Part shown: positions 7,262 to 14,087 of the stretch, piece by piece
Numbering within the stretch: the first letter of the stretch is position 1
Layout of the letters: each line of letters begins with the position of its first letter
Assembly (NCBI GenBank): GCA_964628905.1
Contig: CAZVNS010000030.1
Span: 1-20,030, forward strand
From: JAJPXC01 sp964628905
GTDB lineage: Bacteria; Bacteroidota; Bacteroidia; Bacteroidales; Muribaculaceae
Direction of reading: 5' to 3'
Length of the DNA: 20,030 bases
The notes under the pieces: generated by a model
The model's input: only the letters and a program-made list of their open reading frames with translations
The model's database searches: none
What the model was told of the DNA's origin: nothing
Made by a program: the position numbers and the translations under genes

Positions 7262-7933
7262 TCAGTATTCGCGGTTGCCGAATATGTCGGTGCCGATACG
7301 CACCATTGTGGAGCCGCACTCGATGGCCAGCTGATGGTCGTGGCTCATGCCCATCGACACGATGTCGAATCTGCGAAGCCCCAGATCAGGGTCGTTGCGG
7401 AGGGTGTCGAAGGTTTGGCGTATGAGCCGGAAGTCGCTACGGACGCGGTCGATGTCGTCGGTGTTCGAGGCCATGCCCATCACGCCGCATACGTGGGTGG
7501 CGCACAGGGTGTTGAAGCCGCCGGAGCGCACGAAGTCGAGCAGCTCGTCGGGGGCGAAACCAAACTTGGTCTCCTCCTGAGCCACATGCAGCTGAAGCAG
7601 CACGCGGGTTGTGACCCCGGCCTCGGCCGACAGTCGGTCGATGAGATAAAGCAGCTTGGGGGTGTCGACGCTCTCGATGAGCGACACTTGGCCGATGAGG
7701 TGCTTTACCTTGTTGGTTTGCAGGTGGCCGATGAAGTGCCAGCGGGTGTCAGCGGGCATCTGGGGGATTTTGTCCATCAGCTCCTGCACGCGGCTTTCGC
7801 CAAACACGCGCTGACCGGCATCGTAGGCATCGCGGAGCGCTTCGATGGGGTGGAATTTAGAGACAGCTACCAGCTCCACCCCCTGAGGGAGGGTGGAGCG
7901 GATAGCTGCGAGGTGTTGTGCGATAAGTGTCAT
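7262..7933 (-). CDS. YggS/PROSC-type pyridoxal-phosphate homeostasis protein
   Basis: About 223 residues, the normal length for this single-domain alanine-racemase-fold family, which binds pyridoxal 5'-phosphate and keeps free PLP and amino-acid pools in balance without a known catalytic reaction. Visible motifs are ELVAVSKFHPIEA with the PLP lysine, FGESRVQEL, WHFIGHLQTNKVK, LIESVDTPKL, the KFGF loop, MGMAS and SMGMSHDHQLAIECGSTMVR with the phosphate-binding IG near the end. The frame is open upstream as a proline-rich stretch, but that part is the overlapped end of the DUF4494 gene; the ATG at 7933 (MTLIAQHL) gives the family's usual N-terminus. It lies 7 bases downstream of the DUF4494 gene, hence same transcript. 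Confidence 0.93.
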   Translation of the reverse strand: MTLIAQHLAAIRSTLPQGVELVAVSKFHPIEALRDAYDAGQRVFGESRVQELMDKIPQMPADTRWHFIGHLQTNKVKHLIGQVSLIESVDTPKLLYLIDRLSAEAGVTTRVLLQLHVAQEETKFGFAPDELLDFVRSGGFNTLCATHVCGVMGMASNTDDIDRVRSDFRLIRQTFDTLRNDPDLGLRRFDIVSMGMSHDHQLAIECGSTMVRIGTDIFGNREY

Positions 7934-7940
7934 TGTGGGG

Positions 7941-8432
7941 TTACTCGGCCTTGGGGGCTTCGGCGGTGTCGTCGGCTTTTGCGGGGGCTTTGGGCTTGGA
8001 GCCGTCGAGGATGACCTTGTAGACATCCATGATTTTGGTTTCGGCTATCGACACGATTTCGAAGTCGGCGAGTGTGCCCTTCATCCCTTCCATGAAGTTG
8101 TCGAGGGCGCCGCGGAAGTCGTTGGCGGCCACCATTGCGTTGACCATCGAGCGCTTCTCTACGGCCGACTTCTCGTCGATTGAGATGATGGCGTATTTCA
8201 CCATATACCATTTGTCGGCAGAGTCGTCCCAGAAGATCTCGTAGATGCGGGTGCGCTTTACGCTTTCGACGGTGAGTTCGCCCGACACGAATGGGGTGAG
8301 TTCCTCGATGATGCGTGCCTCGGCCTCAGTGAACGATAGTGCGTCGACCAGATATGACTCGGGGGTGGCCTTAACTGAGCCGTTCTCCTGAACTTTGTCG
8401 TACTTGGCTTTACATTCAAACCAGTTTGCCAT
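7941..8432 (-). CDS. DUF4494 domain-containing protein
   Basis: 163 residues, starting MANWFECKAKYDKV and containing YLVDALSFTEAEARI and IYEIFWDDSADKWYMVKYAI, the recognisable core of DUF4494, a small cytosolic family common in Bacteroidetes and of unknown function. The C-terminal 20 residues are a low-complexity Ala/Pro/Lys tail (PKAPAKADDTAEAPKAE). It sits 18 bases after the OmpA/TPR lipoprotein gene and 7 bases before yggS. No signal peptide or membrane segment is seen. The family call is fairly secure; the function is unknown. Confidence 0.87.
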   Translation of the reverse strand: MANWFECKAKYDKVQENGSVKATPESYLVDALSFTEAEARIIEELTPFVSGELTVESVKRTRIYEIFWDDSADKWYMVKYAIISIDEKSAVEKRSMVNAMVAANDFRGALDNFMEGMKGTLADFEIVSIAETKIMDVYKVILDGSKPKAPAKADDTAEAPKAE

Positions 8433-8450
8433 TGTCTTAGAGTCAGATGA

Positions 8451-10139
8451 TTAGAGGATTGATGAGAGGTTATAGCCGGTGAACTCGAGGTCGGTGCGTG
8501 CGCGGTTGGCCAGTTCGGGATTCATGCGTACGGCCTGACGGAGGTTGGTCTTGACCATTGAGTCGTTGTTGGTGCGAGCGCCCACGATTGCCATCAGATA
8601 GTATGTGGTGGCATCGGGGGCGGTGATGCCTGAGAGGGTCTGCTTGGCCTTGGTGTAGTCCTTGGTGAGGATCTGGGCCACTGCGGCGTTGTTGCTCTTG
8701 GTGTCGCCGAAGGCAGTGGCGGCTGCTGCGGTGTTGCCGCGGAGCAGGTTATAGGTGCCAAGGGCGTCGGGGAGCATGTCGGCTCCTGCGGCTGCGCCAA
8801 GGAGGGTGTTGGCCTGGTTGAGGTCGCCGTTGATCATGTCGATGATGGCCTCGTTGGCTTTAGCTTCGGGGTTGGCGCCGTTCAGGCGGTCGGCCTCGGC
8901 GAAGTTGGCGCGGGCTGCGCGCACGTCGCCCTCAGCGAGCTGGATAGCGCCGAGGTTGTTGTAAGCGCGATAGTCGTTGGGATAGAGGCGGGCGGTGGTG
9001 TCGTAGATGGCGCGGCGCTTGGCGTTGTCGTCGGTGAGGGTAGCGTAGTAGAGGAGCTCGTCGGCGGTGAGCTTTGTGGGATCGCTGGCGTAGAGCGATG
9101 CGATCTCTTCGTCTGACTTACCGATTACGCTCACGGTGGCTGTCAGGCGAGAGTAGCGGAGCTGAGGCAGGATTTCGTCGGCGAGCTGATCGAAGACTGA
9201 TGAGAGGTTGCGGATTTCACGCTCACGCTGTTCGGGGTCTTTGTACATCGACAGCACGCTGAGCACCAGGTCTTTGTCCTGGATATTGCTCTCGGCTACC
9301 AGACGCTGGAAGCCTTCCCAGTCCTGGGCTGTGAAGTTAGCGGTGAGTTCGCCGAACTCGGTGACTTTGTCGCGCTTGAGCTGACCTTGGAGGTATTTAG
9401 AGGTGTTGGCCTCGCGGTTGGCGGCCAGACGCTCGTTGAGCTCTACGCCACCCTCAGGTGAAGCGTACGATGAAATGTTGATCTCCTCGATACGGCGGGT
9501 GGAGTCGTTGGCAGCGGCCTTTACGTCGGCGTTGAATTTGCGCATCTCGTTGCTGCGCAGCTGGTTGTCGCGGATGTTGGCCTGATTGATCAGGAACATG
9601 ATGTCGGCGTCGTACTTCTCGGTGATCACCTTCTGGAACTTGTCAGGGGCGATCGAGGGGTTGATGCCGGCGGCGGTGGCGAGCAGGGCGGTTGTGTTCA
9701 CGCCATGTCCGATGGTCACGGGGTTGAGGGCGTAGGTGCTGTTGCCCGAGCGGCCTTGGAACTGGAGGATAACGTCGGCCTGTTCCATACCGGGCTCATA
9801 GTCGAAGGCCACTGGCATGTTGATGGTGCCGCCGTATTCATAGTTGACCACGGGGTTGTTGCCGCGTACCTTCTCACCTTGGTATGTCGACGCGGGAGCC
9901 TTCACTTCCTTGCCGTTGAAGCTCAGCACGGGGGTGACGGTGAGCTGGGCATTGCGCTGGAAGTAGTTAGCGGGGATTTTGCCCACCACTGTGCCGGGTA
10001 CTTGTCCGGCCACTGCCTCAAGCGGAGCGGGGTTGAGGTTGAAATACTCGGCCTTAGGCTGGGCCAGCTTCTTTGAGCAGCCGGTGGCGATGACGCCCAA
10101 CGCCACAGCTGCGATTGCGAGACTTAATTTGGTTCTCAT
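8451..10139 (-). CDS. Outer-membrane lipoprotein with an OmpA-like domain and TPR-like repeats
   Basis: 562 residues. The N-terminus has a signal peptide with lipobox IATGC (Cys21) followed by SKK, so it is a lipoprotein without the acidic surface-export run and probably faces the periplasm. Residues about 25-160 are beta-rich. Around 215-260, INISSYASPEGGVELNERLA followed by NREANTSKYL matches the OmpA C-terminal peptidoglycan-binding fold (GYASPEG...N..L...RA). From about 360 on, TPR-like helical repeats follow (LYPNDYRAYNNLGAIQLAEG, AINAxG-like turns, LLRGNTAAAATAFG). A role in tethering or organising the envelope is likely. It is the first gene of the OmpA/TPR-DUF4494-yggS-MFS run and has its own promoter about 90 bases upstream. 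Confidence 0.85.
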   Translation of the reverse strand: MRTKLSLAIAAVALGVIATGCSKKLAQPKAEYFNLNPAPLEAVAGQVPGTVVGKIPANYFQRNAQLTVTPVLSFNGKEVKAPASTYQGEKVRGNNPVVNYEYGGTINMPVAFDYEPGMEQADVILQFQGRSGNSTYALNPVTIGHGVNTTALLATAAGINPSIAPDKFQKVITEKYDADIMFLINQANIRDNQLRSNEMRKFNADVKAAANDSTRRIEEINISSYASPEGGVELNERLAANREANTSKYLQGQLKRDKVTEFGELTANFTAQDWEGFQRLVAESNIQDKDLVLSVLSMYKDPEQREREIRNLSSVFDQLADEILPQLRYSRLTATVSVIGKSDEEIASLYASDPTKLTADELLYYATLTDDNAKRRAIYDTTARLYPNDYRAYNNLGAIQLAEGDVRAARANFAEADRLNGANPEAKANEAIIDMINGDLNQANTLLGAAAGADMLPDALGTYNLLRGNTAAAATAFGDTKSNNAAVAQILTKDYTKAKQTLSGITAPDATTYYLMAIVGARTNNDSMVKTNLRQAVRMNPELANRARTDLEFTGYNLSSIL

Positions 10140-10227
10140 TGCTATATTTGTTATATTTTTTGGTATTATCCAGGTTGTTGAAACGCATCGGCCGGCGCCG
10201 TAGCCACACTGCCGCGCTATTTATCGG

Positions 10228-10258
10228 CAAAATTAACGAAATTCGGGATATCGCACAA
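10228..10258 (-). promoter_or_regulatory. Promoter of the OmpA/TPR lipoprotein operon
   Basis: On the minus strand TTG (10258-10256), a 20-base spacer and TAATTTTG (10235-10228) match the Bacteroidetes promoter with the same spacing as the tRNA-His promoter. Transcription would start near 10222, giving an 83-base leader before the ATG at 10139. Confidence 0.65.
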
Positions 10259-10260
10259 TA

Positions 10261-10331
10261 GTTGTTAAAGTTTTTAGAGTTGTTAAAGTTTTTAAGGACT
10301 TTAAGGACTTTAAGGACTTTAAATACTTTAG
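10261..10331 (-). repeat. 9-base tandem repeat, locus B (unit CCTTAAAGT)
   Basis: Read on the plus strand there are two near-identical 18-base blocks (GTTGTTAAAGTTTTTAGA type), then three exact GACTTTAAG-phase units and degenerate ends, all in a 9-base period. On the minus strand the exact unit is CCTTAAAGT, the same 9-mer as at locus C. It fills the space between the tatC stop and the promoter of the next operon. Confidence 0.88.
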
Positions 10332-10356
10332 GGATATGCGATTGGTGGCGATGCCG

Positions 10357-11163
10357 TTATTGTTGCTGATCGGAGGGGTTGGGGCGAGGGACGAGGCGGG
10401 CTGAGGCTTCCCAAAGGAGGTAGATGGGAAGGAAGACCACAAAGAGGGTGAAGGGGTCGCCGGTGGGGGTGATAAGTGCGGCGAGTATCAGCAGCACTAC
10501 GATGGCGTGGCGGCGGTAACGGTCAAACAGTGAGCGCTTAAGCACCCCGATGCGTCCCAACAGCCATGCTAAGAGGGGCAGCTCGAAAGTGATACCCATC
10601 ACCAGGGTGAGCACGATGAAGTTGTCCATATACGAGTCGATGGTGATGATGTTGGGTATCAGCTCACTGAGTTGGTAGGTGGCGAGGAAGCGGAGTGTCA
10701 GCGGGAACACCAGGAAGTAGCCCACGGCCACGCCGAGGTAGAACATCAGGCAACCCCAGAAGAAGGCCGCTCCGGCATTGCGCCGCTCGTTGGGGTAGAG
10801 CCCGGGGCTGACGAACCGCCACAGTTGCCATATCACAAATGGGAAGCCCAAAACGAGTGCCAGCCATCCGGAGGTGGACATGTGGAGGAAGAATTGCGAT
10901 GCCAGTTCGGTGTTTATCAGTTCGACATGGAAGCCGTCAGACCCTGTGGGAAATTGCACTACGCCCGACGCCTGTTCAATCCAATCGAGCAGTCGGTAGA
11001 GGGGGAAGTCACCCCGGCATGGGGCGAGGATCACGCGCTCGTATATGTCGCCCATGAACATGAAGAGCACCACCGCCAGCGCGAAAATCATGGCGGCGAT
11101 GCGCAGCAGGGTGCCACGCAGTTGTTCGGCGTGGTCCCAGAATGTCATCGATTTTTGGCTCAT
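10357..11163 (-). CDS. tatC: Twin-arginine translocase subunit TatC
   Basis: 268 residues with six membrane segments. TatC recognises twin-arginine signal peptides and forms the core of the export channel with TatA. Seen motifs: N-terminal FWDHAEQLRGTLLRI (the H..ELR box), FVIWQLWRFVSPGLYPNERR, GITFELPLLAWLLGRIGVL and ALITPTGDPFTLFVVFLPIY with the acidic residue in the last part. The first periplasmic loop is long (about residues 45-90), as usual for the Bacteroidetes form. Its ATG shares one base with the tatA stop (TAATG), so the pair is coupled. The gene ends shortly before the locus B tandem repeat; no hairpin terminator was found there. Confidence 0.95.
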   Translation of the reverse strand: MSQKSMTFWDHAEQLRGTLLRIAAMIFALAVVLFMFMGDIYERVILAPCRGDFPLYRLLDWIEQASGVVQFPTGSDGFHVELINTELASQFFLHMSTSGWLALVLGFPFVIWQLWRFVSPGLYPNERRNAGAAFFWGCLMFYLGVAVGYFLVFPLTLRFLATYQLSELIPNIITIDSYMDNFIVLTLVMGITFELPLLAWLLGRIGVLKRSLFDRYRRHAIVVLLILAALITPTGDPFTLFVVFLPIYLLWEASARLVPRPNPSDQQQ

Positions 11164-11417
11164 TACTGCTTATCCTTGGGCTCGGCGGGTTTGGAGTCGT
11201 CGGCTTTGGGCTCAGGATCTTTCTTTATTTCCTCCTGCATGTCGCGCATCCCTTGCTTGAAGGAGTTGATGCCTTTGCCTACGTTGCGCATCATCGAGGG
11301 TATCTTGTTGGCGCCGAAGAGCAGGAGTATGGCCAGGATTATGATGATGATCTCCCAGCCGCGGAGGTTGCCCAGGAAAAGTGGGGTGTGCATGATATGG
11401 AGTGTGGTTAATGCCAT
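11163..11417 (-). CDS. tatA: Twin-arginine translocase subunit TatA
   Basis: 84 residues from ATG 11417. The short N-terminal region LFLGNLRGWE leads to one membrane helix (EIIIIILAILLLFGANKIP), the FGANKIP hinge, an amphipathic helix (MMRNVGKGINSFKQGM) and a charged Lys/Asp/Glu/Pro tail, the complete TatA/E layout. It oligomerises to form the export pore for folded twin-arginine proteins. The ATG at 11393 (MHTPLFLG) would give a more usual short N-terminus, so the first 8 residues are doubtful. It overlaps tatC by one base. No tatB gene is seen; the single TatA probably serves both roles, as in many Bacteroidetes. Confidence 0.93.
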   Translation of the reverse strand: MALTTLHIMHTPLFLGNLRGWEIIIIILAILLLFGANKIPSMMRNVGKGINSFKQGMRDMQEEIKKDPEPKADDSKPAEPKDKQ

Positions 11418-11511
11418 GGTTGATAGTATGATTGGTTTTGCGCCACGAAGATAGCAAAATTTGGCCGAAAAACCTTGCGAAGATAGATAAAATAAGTTAT
11501 TGTGGATTTTT

Positions 11512-11543
11512 TTCGTTAATTAAATCGGTTTTGTGTATATTTG
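11512..11543 (+). promoter_or_regulatory. Promoter of the threonine-synthase-like gene
   Basis: TATATTTG at 11536-11543 is an exact TAnnTTTG -7 box. A weak TTCG at 11512-11515 takes the -33 position with a 20-base spacer. The predicted start near 11550 lies 18 bases before the ATG at 11568 and rules out the TTG at 11541 as a start. It lies in the 150-base gap that separates divergent tatA from this gene. Confidence 0.65.
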
Positions 11544-11567
11544 TGCAAACAAAAAATTAAGGCCTCG

Positions 11568-12623
11568 ATGCTATATCGTAGCACAAACCATATATCACCA
11601 TCTGTTACACTCCGACAAGCTGTCCGCCAGGGCGTTGCGCCCGATGGCGGGGGGTATGAGCCAGAGTCGATACGCAGGTTGCCGACTGCATTGTTCCGCA
11701 ACCTGGCCGAAATGACCATCGCCGATATCGCCTACGTGGTCGGCAATACACTGTATAGCGACGATATCAATTCGGTAATAGTCAAGGATTTGGTGAGTAG
11801 GATATATACATTTGACATGCCGGTCAGTCCGGTAGAAGGCTTACCCGGGCGTATGACCATCGACTTGACTCAGGGGCCTACAGGCAGCTATAAGGATCTT
11901 GGTGCCAGAGCGTTGGTGGAGATGCTGAGATATTTCACGTCGACCGACCGGGTGGCGTTGCCGTCGCTGCTGGTGGCATCGTCAGGACCTACGGCAAGGG
12001 CGATAGTCAATGCGGTGGCTCCGTATGGAGATATGCAATTAAATATCGTGACACCCGCTCGACTCGCTTCGGGTGCCGACCCATATCCCAAAAATGCGAA
12101 TGCCCAACCCCTAAGCCAAGGCAAATTGCTGAGGGTGAGGGGAACGGTCGAACAATGCAGGAGACTTGTGACAGAGGCATTTGCTGACGAACAACTTCGC
12201 AACTCGATGCCGATCACGTCGGCCAACTCGCTTAACGTGGCATCGTACCTGGCCGAGGTTGTGGTGCATTTTCACCTCTATGCTGCATTGTCGCGCCTGG
12301 GCATCGACCCCGACAGGGTTGTGATAGTGCTTCCGGCCCAGTTCCCGTCGCTGTCGCGCGCCGCCAAGGTGGCGCAGCTTATGGGATTGCCACTGCGCCG
12401 CTTCATATTGGGCACCCCCGACGTCACCCCCGCAGCGGGCGATACCGTGGTGTCGCTGATAACCGACCGAAGCCAGCCTTCGCGGTATCAATTGCGCCAG
12501 ACGGTGATCTCACCAACCCTCGCCGGCCTACGCAAAGCCATGCTTACTCTAAACATAAACAAAGACCTTAAAGTCCCTAAACTTCCTAAAGTCCTTAAAC
12601 TCCTTAACAACTCAAAAACTTAA
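11568..12623 (+). CDS. Threonine-synthase-like protein, degenerate and shortened
   Basis: 351 residues aligned by eye with ThrC, the PLP enzyme converting phosphohomoserine to threonine (usually about 430 residues). The N-domain is kept: MLYRSTNH, LRQAVRQGVAPDGGGYEPE, LTQGPTGSYKDLGAR with the PLP lysine as Lys109, and ITSANSLNVASYL. But SGDTG has become SSGPTA (139-143), the phosphate loop GNFGN has become AQFPSL (257-262), and the large C-terminal region is cut to about 45 residues. The last ~20 residues (from about KDLKVPKLPKVLKLL) are encoded by a 9-base tandem repeat. It may be a pseudoenzyme or a decaying paralogue, with a true thrC elsewhere. ATG 11568 is chosen from the promoter and the family N-terminus. 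Confidence 0.72.
   Translation: MLYRSTNHISPSVTLRQAVRQGVAPDGGGYEPESIRRLPTALFRNLAEMTIADIAYVVGNTLYSDDINSVIVKDLVSRIYTFDMPVSPVEGLPGRMTIDLTQGPTGSYKDLGARALVEMLRYFTSTDRVALPSLLVASSGPTARAIVNAVAPYGDMQLNIVTPARLASGADPYPKNANAQPLSQGKLLRVRGTVEQCRRLVTEAFADEQLRNSMPITSANSLNVASYLAEVVVHFHLYAALSRLGIDPDRVVIVLPAQFPSLSRAAKVAQLMGLPLRRFILGTPDVTPAAGDTVVSLITDRSQPSRYQLRQTVISPTLAGLRKAMLTLNINKDLKVPKLPKVLKLLNNSKT
12566..12610 (+). repeat. 9-base tandem repeat, locus C (unit CCTTAAAGT), inside a coding end
   Basis: Five contiguous 9-base units: CCTTAAAGT, CCCTAAACT, TCCTAAAGT, CCTTAAACT, CCTTAACAA. The first is identical to the unit of locus B on its minus strand. It lies inside the 3' end of the threonine-synthase-like gene and is translated as a Lys/Leu/Pro/Val-rich tail. 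Confidence 0.87.
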
Positions 12624-12635
12624 AAACGCCAAACT

Positions 12636-12974
12636 ATGGCAAGCAAACGTAACCTCAAAAAGCAAATCCGCAACATCTGCGGCGATCTCGCAGCCGAATG
12701 TGCAATGGCAATCCAGTACGCACCCATGGTCGACGAGGAGAAGATGAGCGACATCATCTCGCGTGTAGCCGGTCTGCAGGAGAATACCCTGGCCCGCGTG
12801 TCATTCTCGTTCGACAAATCGGAGCGCGACTTCGACAACCGTCACCAGTACATCCAGGCAAAGAAAGCATATTATAAGGTGGCCTACTGCAAGCTCGTGG
12901 CTGACTTCAACAACGCCGTTGAGAAGATGGTCGACGACATGAACGCTGCGATGCCCAAGGCTCCTAAAGAATAA
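12636..12974 (+). CDS. Small charged protein of unknown function
   Basis: 112 residues, predicted cytosolic and helical (MASKRNLKKQIRNICGDLAA; ARVSFSFDKSERDFDNRHQY; AYYKVAYCKLVADFNNAVEK), with no signal peptide, no membrane segment and no motif I recognise. The codon use and GC content match the neighbours, and the ATG stands 12 bases after the previous stop, so it is a real gene in the same run. The next gene starts 2 bases after its stop. It looks like a conserved Bacteroidales hypothetical protein, from memory of similar starts only. Confidence 0.75.
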   Translation: MASKRNLKKQIRNICGDLAAECAMAIQYAPMVDEEKMSDIISRVAGLQENTLARVSFSFDKSERDFDNRHQYIQAKKAYYKVAYCKLVADFNNAVEKMVDDMNAAMPKAPKE

Positions 12975-12976
12975 TC

Positions 12977-13258
12977 ATGAGCCTGGCTCGATGGATACTG
13001 CGCATGGCAGGGTGGCGGGTCGCCGTCACCCCCGAGGGCACGCGCAGCCTGACTTCGAAGTGGCGCAGCGGCTTCCTGCATATCGCCTACGAAGTTCATG
13101 TGCCCATCGAATTAGGCCTTATAGATTACGCCACCAAGGAGATCACCATCACCCGGACATTTACTCCCACCGGCGATGTAGAGGCAGACATGAATGCTGT
13201 AAAGCAGTATTACCGAGGAGCCCACGCCCGATACCCAGACAAGTTCACCACCGAATAA
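12977..13258 (+). CDS. 1-acylglycerol-3-phosphate acyltransferase-like remnant with an internal deletion
   Basis: 93 residues that join two distant parts of the Bacteroidetes PlsC-like acyltransferase (usual length about 180). Residues 1-14 (MSLARWILRMAGWR) match the extreme N-terminus; from residue 15 on, VAVTPEGTRSLTSKWRSGF, then IDYATKEITITRTFTPTGD and HARYPDKFTTE, match the C-terminal half. The intervening 85-90 residues, including the catalytic HxxxxD motif expected in a PHTSNWD-type context, are absent while the frame is preserved. Acyl transfer is therefore unlikely. The EGTR phosphate-binding motif remains. It may be a decayed gene, a domain with a new role, or an assembly error. It lies between the small protein and the omega-amidase with gaps of 2 and 13 bases. 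Confidence 0.75.
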   Translation: MSLARWILRMAGWRVAVTPEGTRSLTSKWRSGFLHIAYEVHVPIELGLIDYATKEITITRTFTPTGDVEADMNAVKQYYRGAHARYPDKFTTE

Positions 13259-13271
13259 GACATATCACACA

Positions 13272-14087
13272 GTGCAATTCGACAAACTACAAATAGCAGC
13301 AATACCCCTCGACATAGCCCTTGGCGACAAGGAAGCTAATCTTAGGGCGGTTGAGCAAGCCGTGGAAGGACTTGACCCATCGACCGACCTTGTTGTGCTG
13401 CCCGAATTATTCTCCACCGGATTTGTCAGCGACCATGATGCGCTTATCGATCTCGCTGAGACAGTTTCAGGCCCTACCATCAGTCGACTAATAGACTTGT
13501 CTCACCGCTGTGGAGTGGCTATCGCGGGGTCGTTCTTAGCCGTGGTCGGAGGTGAGCTTCGCAATCGTGCGTTCTTCATCGAGCCTTCGGGCGAGGAGAC
13601 ATATTACGACAAGGCTCACCTGTTTGGTATTAGCCTTGAGGCCAAACATCTGCATGGCGGACAGCACACGTTGCCGATAGTGCGCTACCGTGGTTGGAGC
13701 ATAGCGATGATCGTATGCTACGACTTGCGTTTCCCGGTGTGGTGCCGCAATATTGACAATGATTACGACGTGATGCTCGTGCCGGCCAACTGGCCTGAGG
13801 TGCGCGGATATGCATGGCAGCAGCTGCTGATAGCCCGCGCTATCGAAAACCAAGCGTATGTCGTAGGGGCCAACCGCGGGGGTGAAGACCGATATGGAGT
13901 TTACCCCGCATCAATGACCCAAATCTACGACTTCACCGGCCATCCGGTGGGTGCAGGAAACGATGCCGGAGTGGTAACCGCCACCCTCGACCGCACGGCG
14001 TTGATGGATACGCGCCGTAAGATGCCCGTGATCAACGACGCCGATGAGTTCATCATCACCGGGAGAAAACCTGTAGCAGAATTATGA
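13272..14087 (+). CDS. Nitrilase-superfamily omega-amidase (YafV/NIT2-like)
   Basis: 271 residues, the usual single-domain length. The carbon-nitrogen hydrolase triad is complete: Glu45 in LVVLPELFSTGF, Lys114 in YYDKAHLF and Cys149 in IVCYDLRFP. Later RAIENQAYVVGANRGG is the conserved substrate-region motif. The DLRFP context fits omega-amidases that hydrolyse alpha-ketoglutaramate or alpha-ketosuccinamate, linking transamination and methionine salvage to amide repair. The start is a GTG at 13272; no ATG exists near the expected N-terminus. Its TGA overlaps the next ATG by 4 bases (ATGA), so the glycosyltransferase is translationally coupled to it. Functional subfamily is by resemblance. Confidence 0.9.
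   Translation: MQFDKLQIAAIPLDIALGDKEANLRAVEQAVEGLDPSTDLVVLPELFSTGFVSDHDALIDLAETVSGPTISRLIDLSHRCGVAIAGSFLAVVGGELRNRAFFIEPSGEETYYDKAHLFGISLEAKHLHGGQHTLPIVRYRGWSIAMIVCYDLRFPVWCRNIDNDYDVMLVPANWPEVRGYAWQQLLIARAIENQAYVVGANRGGEDRYGVYPASMTQIYDFTGHPVGAGNDAGVVTATLDRTALMDTRRKMPVINDADEFIITGRKPVAEL

Noticed and set aside
7334..8014. Plus-strand gene opposite yggS
   Set aside because: Long open frame caused by GC-rich codon bias on the other strand; His/Val/Gly-rich without recognisable motifs.
7934..8026. Proline-rich N-terminal extension of the YggS-like protein
   Set aside because: It is the DUF4494 coding end read in another frame; the family N-terminus begins at the ATG at 7933.
10672..11454. Plus-strand gene opposite tatC and tatA
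   Set aside because: It lies wholly on the shadow of two well-identified tat genes, with no start context or motif of its own.
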